This document shows positions 22,985 to 34,400 of a stretch of 64,000 nt of DNA, piece after piece. Position numbers and translations under genes: made by a program. The stretch lies in NCBI GenBank assembly GCA_005784505.1, contig VCAZ01000037.1, positions 348,001-412,000 of the forward strand, written 5' to 3'. Numbering within the stretch: the stretch's first letter is position 1; each line of letters starts with the position of its first letter. The notes under the pieces are model-generated. The model was not told where the DNA came from. It searched no databases and was given only the letters and a program-made list of their open reading frames with translations. This DNA is from Bagarius yarrelli (Eukaryota; Chordata; Actinopteri; Siluriformes; Sisoridae).

Positions 22985-23570
22985 AATCATCAAATATCAT
23001 ACTTTCCAACATTGGAATTCAAAAAAAAGCCAACCGCCCTCAAACACCCCACCTCCAAATACAGCCAAAACCCACACACCCCTTAAACTATGCAAAATGA
23101 GTCTATTTACCGTAGTAGATCTGTTCAGGGCACACAAAATTATCAAAAACTGCTATAGTCACAAACTGTTCAACCTTTTTTCATCTAGAAAGAGATACAG
23201 GACCATCAGAACCAGCAGGTTCAGGAACATTTTTTTCTCACAACCATAAATCTTCTGAGCGCTACATTACATCGCTAAGACACACATTTCTCACTACACT
23301 TCACCATCTTGCAGTTTTGCTTCACTTTGTACATTCTGCTACATGTTTTCCTGTATGATATAATTTATTTATAATGTTTAAGAGTCTGTCTTTATAAATA
23401 TATACTTTCTGTACAATGTATATAAATAGCCTTTTTTTGTTATTGTACATACTTACATATTTATCTGCACTCACTCATTTACACAGTTCTATTATTTTCA
23501 CTTCTGGTAGATGCAAAACAGCATTTCATTGCTAAGTATTTGTACTTTGCAATGACAAAGTTGTATCTAT
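22985..23570 (+). mobile_element. LINE C-terminus and 3' UTR remnant
   Basis: The plus strand encodes NCYSHKLFNLFSSRKRYRTIRTSRF near 23,145-23,220, typical of the C-terminal end of a CR1/Rex-like LINE RT protein. A 3' UTR follows that matches 19,525-19,660. It ends in TAAGTATTTGTACTTTGCAATGACAAAG. Confidence 0.6.
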
Positions 23571-24244
23571 CTTTATCTACGTGGAAACAAAAATTAGCAC
23601 ATGATCAAATTGCTGACAGACTGGGCCACCTCTTCACCTCACTTCCCAAAAGTATAAGGTAATATCATTTTCTCTGTGTTGCGTAGTGTGTTACCAATTG
23701 TTTTCTTAGTGACTATAGTCCCAGCTGCTTTGAGATCATTGACGAGATCCTTTCATGTAATTTTGGGAAACTCTATAAGGTGAGATCATTCAAACTTTAT
23801 AAGGTGGGATCTTGCATGGAGCGAAGGAGACTGACAGTTATTTTATGTTTCTTATAAATAATCACATTAACTGTTGTCACCATCTCACCAAGCTACTTGC
23901 AGATGGCCTATCTTGTTGCCTATTCCAGCCTTGTGTAGGTCTACAATCCTTTGTCTTGGCCATGGTGGAGAGTTTAAAATCTAATTGACTGACAGGTGTC
24001 TTTTATACAGGTAAAAAGCTAAGATTGGGAGCACTCTCTTTAAGAGTGTATTACCAGTATAAAAGCCAGAAATCCTAATGATTGATAGGTATTAACATTC
24101 TTATTTTACTCATTTAAAATGCTAATTTAAAACATTTTAAACACATTTTACAGGATGTTGCTATTCTGTTTCTCACTGTTAGAATTATAGACTAATTTAT
24201 TGTCAGTAGGCAAACATACAAACTCACTCTATATTTCTATAATA
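23571..24244. other. No gene seen
   Basis: The block around 23,745-24,050 has two close copies of CTTTATAAGGTGRGATC and may be part of an old DNA transposon. No coding frame is present. Confidence 0.3.
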
Positions 24245-24420
24245 TTAATACCAGGGTTCAAGGCCCACTGCCACCATTGGGTCTTTAAGAAAAACCCTTA
24301 ACCCTCTTTGCTCCAGGTGTGCTTAATCATACCTGGCTCTGTGCTCTGACTATGACTTTCTAAGATGAGACAAATTATATTTGTCAAATAAACACCTTTA
24401 CTTTACTTTAAATGGGATAA
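24245..24420 (+). repeat. tRNA-derived SINE, family B (plus)
   Basis: A B-box-like CCAGGGTTCAAGGCCC is followed by AACCCTTAACCCTCTTTGCTCCAGGTG and the family B body; the A box is missing. It is in plus orientation, opposite to the other three copies. Confidence 0.6.
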
Positions 24421-25040
24421 CATTGTGGTATGGGAAATTATCTCATATAGCCAGACCTCAGACTAATAACAGATCTGGAAACTCTGGCCATTGAGAGGAC
24501 ATATGACTGACATGTAAATCAACCAGTGACATTTCGTTTTGTGCTGTGTCATGTTTAGGGGTGTAATTTATTGTCTTAGGCAAAACTCTTAAACATCTTT
24601 AAAACAGTCTATACTGTGAACTTTGCACATTTTTAATCGCTCTTGAATAATGCTCATTGTCACCGACAACACAACAGTTTCCATGTCCGCGGCATATTTT
24701 TTTTCATCCATGCCTATTTTTTTGTAAGTTCTAAAAATATATTTTTAAATAAAATGTAAAAAAAAAAATTAAAAATATATTATGGGCATGGCATGACCTA
24801 CGATAGGATAGTTTCATGGGACTTTTAAGCTACAATGAAGGCAGCACCTGAATAATAAACTCTAAGCACATACAGCTTAGACAGAATCATGCTTGTGGCA
24901 GCCTAAGAGGCACACTTTTGCAGCAAAAAATGAATATCACTAGGTTGCAGATTTGTCTAGGTTGCAGATGTTGTGTCTGTTGTTGATCATAAAATAGACC
25001 CAAAATTTTGAATTTGAATTTCACTCTCCTGTCCATTTGA
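24421..25040. other. No gene seen
   Basis: AT-rich. GGTTGCAGAT is duplicated at about 24,953-24,970. Confidence 0.35.
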
Positions 25041-25049
25041 AGAGTGAAA

Positions 25050-26215
25050 CCAAGGCATTTAGTCATGTTTCAGGCAGAGTTTGTCACTCAGCTATATATT
25101 TCTTCGCAGCCTGGCAAAACTTATCATTTCGAAAAACTAACTGAATGCATAGTTGATATAAAAACCTGTAATAATCTAGATCAGTGTCCAACACTTGATG
25201 CTCTGTCAACCCTTCATCGTTAGTTAGGAACTTAGGTGTTTTTTGACAGCAACCTTTACTTTAAGAGCCATATTTCTAGCATTTGTAAAAATGCATTCTA
25301 TCATCTTAAAAATATATCTAAAGTACAACCTATGCTCTCAAGGTCAAATGCAGAAATTTTAGTTCATGCGTTCATGACCTCAAGATTAGATTATTGTAAC
25401 GCTTTACTGGGTGGTTGTTCTGCACACCTAATAAACAAACTCCAGCTGGTCCAAAACACAGCAGCTAGAGTTCTTACTAAAACTAGAAAGTATCATATTA
25501 GCCAGGTTTTGTCAACACTGCACTGGCTCCCTATTAAAATCGTAATATATTTTAAAATCCTGTTAATTACTTGAATGGTTTAGCACCGCAGTATCTGAGT
25601 GAGCTCATCTATCCTATTATAGTCCGATGCGCTCTTAATACTCTGGCAATCTAATAATACCTAGAATAACAAAATCAACTGCAGGTGGCAGATCCTTTTC
25701 TTATCTAGCGCCCAAACTTTGGAATAATTTACCCTGCACTGTTCGGGAGGCAGACACACACACTGTCAGTTTAAAACTAGATTAATGACACATCTCTTTA
25801 ACCTGGCCTACACATAATACACACATTTTCATTAATGCAGCCTAACACTCCTTTAATGGATTTGAATAATCAGGTCAACTGGAACCAGAAACATCTCCAG
25901 TAACACACAATAAATTTGTATATCATAAGTCGAATGGCATCTACACTAACATATTTCTGTTCTTGTTACTCCGAGCTCACCGTCGCCTTGGAGACAATAA
26001 GACAGTTTTTCAGTGATGTCTTCTAGACGGCCATCAGGACAAGGAAAATTTGCTGCAGCATGGGTACCCTACTGGTTTATCTGGGCAGAGGAGAACTGAG
26101 CCTGGTTTCTTACAAGGTTTTTTTTTCCCATTCTTCCACCGATGGAGTTTTGGTTCCTTGCCATTGTCGCCTCTGACTTGCTTAGTTGGGGGCTCTTGAT
26201 TTATTGATATTCAGT
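25050..26215 (+). mobile_element. L2-type LINE, 3' half
   Basis: From just after the RT catalytic box this encodes the RT thumb and C-terminus. Examples are FFDSNLYFKSHISSICKNAFYHLKNISK, MTSRLDYCNALLGGC and INKLQLVQNTAARVLTKTRK (25,236-25,520). A degraded stretch follows to TRLMTHLFNLAYT near 25,810 and then the 3' UTR (TGCAGCATGGGTACCCTACTGG, GGAGAACTGAGCCTGG). Stops and frameshifts break it. It is the same family as the LINE split by the ERV. Confidence 0.8.
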
Positions 26216-26217
26216 CA

Positions 26218-27062
26218 ACCCGAGTCAGGTCACCTTTATTTATATAGTAGTTTTAACAATCAGGATTGTTTTAAAGCAGATTTACAAAATTACATCAGAA
26301 AGGATATCATTAAAACTTTCAATTTGATTTCTATCTATAAATTAGAAAAAGTGTAAAAAGTAACAGTCCTAGAACTGAGCCTTGGGGTACTCCATACTTT
26401 ACTACTTAATTACATTCAGAAGCAGACCTATGACTATGAGTTTAGACAAAATATGTTAGTGGTTCAGATGATTTGATGAGTTTATAAAGTTATGATCTAA
26501 AATATTCATCACTTTGTTGCAGAATTTCAACATCAGAGTATGATTTTTATTATGAGTAGGACCTGAAAGGTGCTGTCTAATTCCAATAGAGTTTAGAATT
26601 TCTAGAAACGCTGAATAGGGTAAAAATACGAAAATATTTTTTCCATTTTTGACATTTTCATTTTGACTAACTCATCAAATTCTTTAATAAAGTTTGTATT
26701 GTGTTCCGGTGGCCTGTATACATTAGCCAGTACACACATTAAAGCGGATTTATTATTAGTATCTATTGCTTTGGATAATGTTATATGAAGCACCATTATT
26801 CAAATGAGTTATACCTGCTCTCTGAGAAACACTGAAAATATTATTATAAATTGACGCAACCTCGCCACTTTTACCTTTTGGACGGGGCTCATGTTTATAA
26901 CAGTAATTTTGAGGTGTAGACTTATTATTATTAAACCTAAAAACAATGTAATCATGTAGTTTTACCCAGGTTTCTGTCAAACAGAGCACATCTAGATTAT
27001 AACTAGTGATCATCTCATTTACAAAATGTGCTTTTGCAGCAAGGAACTTGATATTCAATAAA
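26218..27062 (-). mobile_element. L2-type LINE fragment (minus): 3' end, RT scrap and endonuclease
   Basis: On the minus strand, 27,058-26,602 encodes an AP-type endonuclease region: TSYNLDVLCLTETWVKLHDY, YCYKHEPRPKGKSGEVASIYNN, LANVYRPPEHNTNFIKEFDEL. Near 26,355-26,390 the minus strand reads EYPKAQF in one frame, a remnant of the GVPQGSVLG RT box. The 3' terminus (CTATATAAATAAAGGTGACCTGACTCG on minus) lies at 26,218. The interior is largely deleted. Confidence 0.7.
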
Positions 27063-27589
27063 CCAAACTATCATTTGTTTCTCTGTGTTACATGAGTTTT
27101 TTATTTGTATAAAGCTGGTTTGGATTTTTATTGTATTTTCTAGTTTGAGTAACAGAAACAGTCTCTGTAGTGTGATATCTCAGTAAAGATTAACTGAATA
27201 ATTGTTGTTTTAGCCAGTCTGTCTGCTTCCTGACCTGGGCTCCAGTTAGTCAAGTGCCTAAGACTATGTGCAGAATTTCTAAAGAGAAAAGCGGCACCAC
27301 CCCAAAAGTGGTAAACAGCATCTCTTTTTATCAGGTTAGGTCTGCCCCAAAAACGTCTAATTGTCTATGAAAACTATGTAATTTTTCAGGCGCCGCTTAG
27401 ACATTCAGATATCTAACGACAAAAAGTAACGACGCGAAACGAAAGTGGATAAAGGTGAAGCAAAACTATGATGCCAAAAATAAATTTGAATCTACTAATT
27501 TTAAAACAGTCACTGCCGCAGAGTGATTTATTTGTTAGAGATAACAAGAAGATTATCTTCATCTTGCAAGTGAAGTTTGTCATCATCCT
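27063..27589. other. No gene seen; possible transposon edge
   Basis: No recognisable coding frame. Confidence 0.3.
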
Positions 27590-27748
27590 GAACACTCTAT
27601 CCAGACTGTGAAACATTGTGGTGACAGCATCATGCTGTGGGGATGCTTTTTTTTCAGCAGGAACAGTAAAGCTGTTAAGAGTTGATGGCTGATGGTTGAT
27701 GGATGGAGCTAAATACAGGGCAATCCTAAAAGAAAATCTGATGCAGGC
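27590..27748 (+). mobile_element. Tc1-like transposase fragment
   Basis: The plus strand encodes TVKHCGDSIMLWGCFFSAGTVKL and, after a short slippage, MDGAKYRAILKENLMQAA. This is the segment following the SDET box in Tc1 transposases. It is only about 160 bases long and is joined at about 27,748 to retroviral gag-like sequence. Confidence 0.8.
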
Positions 27749-27749
27749 T

Positions 27750-28700
27750 GCAATGCAGACAGCAGAAGTGTCCGATGACGAAAAGGTCAAGGTAGCGGTT
27801 GTAATGTCAGAGAGAAATGGAACAGTGACAGTAACAAGCGATCCTGAGGGAAGCACAGAACGAAGGACAAAAACATACAAGTCATTAGAAGAATTCAACA
27901 TCACGAAGAAAAAATGCAACAAAGTACACAAGACTATACATCCTATAATCATTTATGGACATCCGAGGCCTGATAAACTGATTACCTGACTGTTTGAGGG
28001 AGCACAGAAATGGTTAACACAGTTCAAAGAGTCGAAGGCATGGCTACAACTAGTCATACAACAGGGCCCCAGCTACCCACCAACCAACTGTGATGCCCAT
28101 ATAACAAGCAACCTATGCACCAACCTATCTGCCAGCAAGACTACCATGTGATATATCAACTATATATGCAGGCGGGCCAGGAGCAGGGGGCCATGCTGCA
28201 GTGCAATGTGGGGCGATTGGGACGATGGGGCAGCACAAACTTGTGTGAGCCGTGCAACAGTGGAGTAAAAACTGGGGGAAGCCACCTGGGACCAGATGCT
28301 GGGCATGCCAGGGCATAGAACACAGGGCAAGAGATTGGCCACGTGGGCCCTGGGCAACAGCACAAGGAGAATACGGAGAGACTACCCTTTACCTGCCCAA
28401 CAAAGGAGGACAGGTTCACCAGCAAAACCAAGGAACATGGGCAATACAAGGGAGATAAGGGGAAGCTCAGGAACCCCAAACTCAAATTAGATGTAAAGCT
28501 GCCCAAAGGAGCCAGAGGGGGTAATGCTGCAGTGTGCGCTGTCCCAGCACCCTGCGCAAGAACCAACATTGGGATTGAGAACAGACTGAAGACCTTGTTT
28601 CTTTTTGTGCACATCCAACTCTTTACAAGTTGTCTGCTGTCAAACCCAGCAGTAAGAGAGCCATGGAAAAGTCAGGCGACAAAACTGCAACATCCATCAG
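27750..28700 (+). pseudogene. Retroviral gag remnant (related to the large ERV)
   Basis: After the Tc1 piece, the frame continues with an acidic region (AEVSDDEKVKVAVVMSE). Near 27,965-28,040, across frames, LINxLP and FEGAQKWLTQFKESKAW match in pattern the capsid block TGLINRLPNVCDGAQKWITRF of the ERV at 48,870-48,930. Near 28,285-28,330 a zinc-knuckle-like RCWACQGIEHRARDWP appears with its last Cys replaced. Stops and shifts make it non-functional. No LTR was found around it. Confidence 0.6.
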
Positions 28701-28721
28701 CTAACAAATATGTCTAGTTGC

Positions 28722-29060
28722 ATTAACAGGGTAAAAAAAAAAAAAAAAAAAAGATCGCAGATGCAAAGGCACACAGCGGAAGCATGCTGGGCCCAATCGT
28801 AACTATCCTGGGAGATAATGTTGAAAGAATGAAAGAGGTCAAAGGGTGAGAGGGGGACAGGAAAAAAAAAAAAGAGAGAAAAAAAATCCTCTCAATGAAA
28901 AAGGCGTCTAACCTAGGTTGTGCACCAGCAAGGGAAAAAAAAAATCAAGGTGAATGTCCTAGCAAAATCCGGTGTTGCGTAGCGTGACGGGCGTGCCTGC
29001 ACCGAAAAGTAAAAAGGTAAAAGCAGATAAAAACTCTAAAAAAAACTTCTTCAAAATAAG
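28722..29060. repeat. A-rich low-complexity region
   Basis: Poly-A runs at 28,733-28,752, 28,862-28,872 and 28,936-28,946 and purine-rich sequence. No gene. Confidence 0.6.
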
Positions 29061-29320
29061 TCTATATAAATGTGGAACTTGAGTCGCACATTAATGTTTT
29101 GAGTGTGGAATAATATTTAAATAATGATGAACATTTTGACATAAAATTATTCTTTCAAATGTAGTTGAGCAGGCCCTATTAAAAAATTAGGAGAAGACAC
29201 CTTTTTTAATACATAGTTTAGCACCCTACAATACTTTTTGGCAGAATTATGATTGTTGTACACAGAAAATAATAGTCCCTAAATGTATGTAAATAAAGTA
29301 TTTATTTTAGGGTCATTCTT

Positions 29321-29745
29321 CCCCCACATGCTCCAAATTGAACAGAAACAATCTTAATCGTTTATGCTGTGAAATTTGTTTGTGCTGCTTTGGTTTGTTA
29401 GATATAAAACTATAAATAAATATTTATGTTAGATATAAAATTATTTATTAAATGTAATTTTTCCGAGACTGGCAGGCTCTTTTTCTCGCACTAATATTAC
29501 ATCAGGATCTATTTCAAATGATTTTGGACCGAGTGGGAGGACTGAGTGAACGAAAAATGAACTTTAAATAAAAGGTTTTATATTTAATAAACCAAATCAG
29601 CACAAAATTTTTATGGCACAAACGATTGAGTCTATTTCAGCTAAATTTGGAGCGTGTGGGGGCTGAGTGACTGGAGACCTTTAAATAAATGTTTTATATC
29701 CAACAAACCAAAGCAGCACAAACGATTAAGACTATTTTTGCCATG
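29321..29745. repeat. Fold-back repeat with a duplicated right arm
   Basis: The left arm, 29,321-29,420 (CCCCCACATGCTCCAAATT, AATCTTAATCGTTTATGCTG, GTGCTGCTTTGGTTTGTTAGATATAAAAC), is matched in inverse orientation twice on the right, at about 29,560-29,663 and 29,679-29,745 (GTTTTATATCCAACAAACCAAAGCAGCAC). This is a MITE-like inverted-repeat structure. Confidence 0.55.
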
Positions 29746-29879
29746 CTTTGCATTAGGTGTGGGACTAAATTATACTCAAATACAGTTTGGATCAAATAAA
29801 GTGGATAAAAAAAGTTAACGTTGTCTTAAGACAAGAACAAGTATTGTATGACAATTTTGAAAGGTTTGATCAGCTTAAA

Positions 29880-30025
29880 ATGTTGACTAGTATACATTTG
29901 CTGCATTTAGCAGATGCTCTTAGATTAAGCAAAACACATTTGTCTGATTTATACAAAAGAGCTGTGAAGGTCTTGTGCAAGAACCCACCGGTAGCAGCTT
30001 GAAGTTCTGGGAATTTAAACTTACA
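29880..30025 (-). repeat. tRNA-derived SINE, family A, degraded (minus)
   Basis: The inverted tail CATTTGCTGCATTTAGCAGATGCTCTTAGA starts it, followed by a weakened body (AAGGTCTTGTGCAAGAACCC). Confidence 0.6.
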
Positions 30026-31299
30026 ACCTTAGGCAATAAATTACATTTTTATAGATGAAATAATTCCCCTCAAGTTTTTTTTTTTTTTTTTTTTACACAG
30101 GGCAACTATCAATTTTGTACTGTGTTTTGTCACAAAACGTGTTCCAATTAAAGAATGTACGTGTAGAATATGTAACTAAACATATGACTACCTGAATAAA
30201 AATGTTTGAACCTAAAAATCATACAAGGCCAAATTATTTATTTGCACACTTCAGTAAGCCTCACAAAACATTTTCCATTAAACAAACTTTAATACATTCA
30301 CAATGCACTGAGAACAAATAACACCTTTGTTTACAAGCTTTTCATGCACTTACAAAATGTTACATTATTTAAAGACATATACTATACACACAATTATCAA
30401 AATGTGACCGTTTGTGGATTTACATATGAGCCTCATTTAGCAACCATTAATAAAAGCTGCCATAAGCCAAACTGAAATTTTCTACCAAATATTTAAGTAT
30501 ATTGATTACTCATGAAAGGGCAAAACAATTAGTGACTTTCACAAACTTTTAGAAAAGCTGTACATTACTGATGGTTAAGAATTTAAAATGAATTGTAAGG
30601 GTGTTAGTGCTTAACTATTAAATCAGCAACAGACGGAGGCAATAACTGCAATAATATGCAGATTGTTTCAAACGTAATCTGTTGAAAACTATAAGAATTT
30701 AAAAAGCAAACAAAACACTATTTAAAGCACGTATAGATATAAGTGCAATGAGCCAGACTTAATTTTTTATTGCATAAACTTGGTTGCATTTACAGAAATA
30801 GTAAGTTTTCCAAATTATGACATTATGAATAAATCTGTGTAAATATTTACACACAATTTCCGAATTAAATTAACTGGTTTGATAAATGAGGCGCATTGTT
30901 TGTACAGTTAATTGAAAAGTCAAGATTTTGATTCGGAGATTCCTCATAAAATTAAAAAAAAAATAAGTTAATGTAATGATTAATTTTTTTTAAAAAATTA
31001 ACTTGTTAAAGGTTTCATGCAGTGACTTTTGGCTCATCCAGATTTATGGCATAAGTACAGTAAAGTAGAATGAATAACCCTATTGAATGTCAGTACAAAC
31101 CACAAAGTGCCCACAATGGCATTCCACTGTGGAATATTTTTTGTGGTTAAATGTCTCTATTGGTACTGAATAGAAAAGGTATTGAATAAATTCTATTGGT
31201 GGCATCACCTACTACCAACTACTGAAATGAGACCATAATGAACATTCTAAAACCTCCACAATATTTACTCTACAAAGTATCCAACATATTTACAAGTGA

Positions 31300-31305
31300 T
31301 TTATT
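31300..31305 (-). terminator. Candidate poly(A) signal of the zinc-finger gene
   Basis: TTTATT on the plus strand gives AATAAA on the minus strand about 105 bases after the stop codon. Another AATAAA lies near 30,235-30,245 and would give a longer 3' UTR. Which is used cannot be told from sequence. Confidence 0.4.
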
Positions 31306-31410
31306 GTTATTATTTTAATTCTAATTTAATTGTCAAAGTTGGGTTCACAAAAAAGTCCTACAGTACGTGTTATTTTCAATTTAAATAATATCATTGCTCA
31401 TAGATCCTAG

Positions 31411-34400
31411 TTATGCAATAGGTTCAAAATTCCCACTGGGATCTGGGACATGAAAATCATCTGTCTGTGACTGTTCCGTGTGTGTGGCATCCATTTTTGT
31501 TGACTCAAGGACACCCCTTAAAATACAGTGTTCTGTTCTTTTGTGGTTATTTAGTGCTCCTATATCTGGATAACTGCGCTGGCAAATTTGGCATTTAAAA
31601 AGACTAATACCTTTATACGTTTCAGGTCCAAGACCACCTAGTATGTGATGAACCCGCCTCCTGTGGTTTCTCAGTGACCTTATGTCAGGGTAAGTACGTG
31701 AACAGATTTGACACTGAAATTGAATGGAATGACTTTGCTGCTGACTTCCTTTGGAATGCTGTAGCCCACCTCCTAAAATACGGTGAACCCTCCTCCTGTG
31801 ATTTTTCAACGAATGAAGATCTTGGTAGGTGCGAGCACAAATGTGACATTGAAACTGTTTGGACTGACTATACTGTACAATGCCTTCGGACAATTTCTTA
31901 GCCTCAAAAATGTTAGCGTTGACTGTGTTTAGTTGTTTTGGCTTATGAACCTTTCTTAAATGATCTTTCAGAGACTGGAGTTTTGGGTAACTGCGTTGAC
32001 ATATCTGGCAGCGAAAGTCATCTGCTGAGCTGCTTTGCGATACATGTGCTGACTGAACAGAAGATGACTCAGAAACCTTGTTTGTGCTATGGAAACTTAG
32101 TTTATGTTCCTGAAGTGCAGCATGGCTTGAGCACTTGCAACCACAAATCTGACAAGTCAAACTTTCTTGGCTGTGTAACAACAAGTGTCTCTTCAGTCCT
32201 TCAAGGCTGCTAAACCATCGTACACACACAGGGCAACGGAGAGGTTTAAAAATAGGGGTACAAATGTTTTTACGCATGTGAACTTCTTGGGCTAAAGCGC
32301 TTTCAAAGCTCATGCTACAGCGGGAACAAGAGTGTTTGTTTTCAGATGTAGACTCTCCTTTGCAACTTCGCGTTAGGTGTCTTAGCAAAGACTTGCGTAA
32401 TCTAAAGACCTTCTTACATCTGTGGCAAACATACGGTCCTGTTAGGCGCCAATGTCTTAAGCGTGACTTAAACTGATCTTGAGACTCTTTTTTAAAATCA
32501 TCTACTGCTGTCTGAATATTTGGCTCTTGTTGAAGTGGAGCCTGCAAATGTAATTGCTGTTGTGCCCCTTTTTCCTCAACGTTTGGCCTTGATGTTTGCA
32601 GATGTAATTGCTGATGAGCTTCAAACTCAGCCCATGACTGAAAATTTTCACCACAACGGGAACAAATGTAAGACTCTCGTGCATGCATTTGCAAATGTTC
32701 AAACAAAAGCCGAGGGCAAGTAAAACAAGCACCACAGTCGCAAGTCACTTTCCGCGGGAGTACAGATGGTAATGACATAATGCCCCAGTTTCCACCTGTA
32801 GGTGTACTACTGCTATCATGTCTAACTTGACTATTCGAAACCGGTGGCAATACAAACATATTTTCCTGGGATGCTTGGTTTTGCTTGACCAGCGTCCCAG
32901 TATTTGTACCTCTTATGGACTGGCATCTCTTTCTGTGCATATTCATATTATCTTTGCGACTGAACGATGAACTACAATGGGGACAGAAGAACCGTTTTTT
33001 CACTCCGAGGACATTAGCGGCCACATTTCCATAAGAATTTGGCTCCATTAATTTTCTTGTTCTACAAATTCTAAGGTGCTGATTTAGTGTAAAACGCCTA
33101 GAATAGCTTTTCTGACATCTGTTACAGGAAAAACGTCTTATTCCATGATCAGAAACATGCACTTGAAAATCTTTATTTACTGGATGAGTTGAATTAGCAG
33201 ATGGTTCTAAAATAATGACCTCATCATCTGTGGTTTCCTTGGATGTCTCGTCTAAATTATTGCAATCCTCTTCATCAGTCAGAACATCAATTTCAGCATC
33301 ATCCAGTGGTATAGTCCACTGACCTCTTTCTAACAAGTCACTTTCTTCTGTGTTGCTCTCTGCATTTTCTTCATATTCAGCCAACAAAGAATTTTCTCTT
33401 TGTGATATTTCTGTAACATTTTCCTTCGACTCTAGTGAAGCATGTTTTGATTTACTGGGAAGAAAAGGTGGGAAACTTGTGGGTGACATTTCAGACTTAA
33501 ATGACTTAAGGTTTACCTGATTTTTTTCTTTCTTTAAGGGATCTGCACTCTGTTCAGTTTTGACAGAGTTAATGGCGTCAGTGTTTACAGCAACATTTAT
33601 ATGGCCTGTCGAGTTTGCCACCGACACGTGTTCTCTTGCATTAGGAGTCTCTCCAACTTTAGAGCCTATAGCAACTTTATGGCCCGAAGCAGCTAACGAA
33701 TGACATTTATGTGTTTTAAGCCTATGGCGTCTTGTATAGCTCCGATTACACAATTGACAATGGAATTTTGTTGGATATAATGCTGTAAGAAAAGAGTAGT
33801 CTGTTCCACCATAGTCAGAACAGATATGGACATCAGGAACAGAAATTACACTGACTACAAGCTGCTGGCAACACTGACAAAATTTGACTCTTTCCTTTCT
33901 ATGCAAGACATTATGCAGTATTAAGCAATCCTTGTTTTGAAAAATTTTACGACAAATACCGCACTGATATCTACCTTTAGCATTGTCTCCGAAAAGCTTT
34001 TGACGGGTCTCAAGTGCCACTACAGGACACAAAGCCTTGGTCATAGATACAATTTTTTTGTTTTTGGAAAAGATCCTGTCTGAGGGCTTACAACCATCTT
34101 GACTGGGGGCATGTTTTGCAACCTTTTTTCTTAACTGATTAACAATGCATTCAGAATTTGAAGCTAGGATAGCTTCTGGGGATTGTATAGGTGCTCTAGG
34201 TGAAACTTTTCGGGGAGGGAGTGTCCTCTTATTCTTGTTCAAATTAATTTGAGCTGGATGTCTACAGCTCATATAGGCAGAAGCAAGCATTTTAAGAAGC
34301 GATTTTTTATCTCTTTCTGTTGACTTGTCTGGCGTTGCCTTGTCTGGCGTTTCCTCATCGCCAGAACTTCTTAAATTTTCACTTTCCTCAAGCTCATTTT

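Noticed and set aside
28156..28614. 152-codon minus frame over the gag remnant
   Set aside because: No domain; the plus strand has a zinc-knuckle-like remnant, so this is antisense noise.
32502..32735. Extra frames opposite and within the zinc-finger gene (also 31,674-31,901, 31,938-32,213)
   Set aside because: They overlap the 1183-codon gene in other frames, have no domains, and arise from its codon composition.
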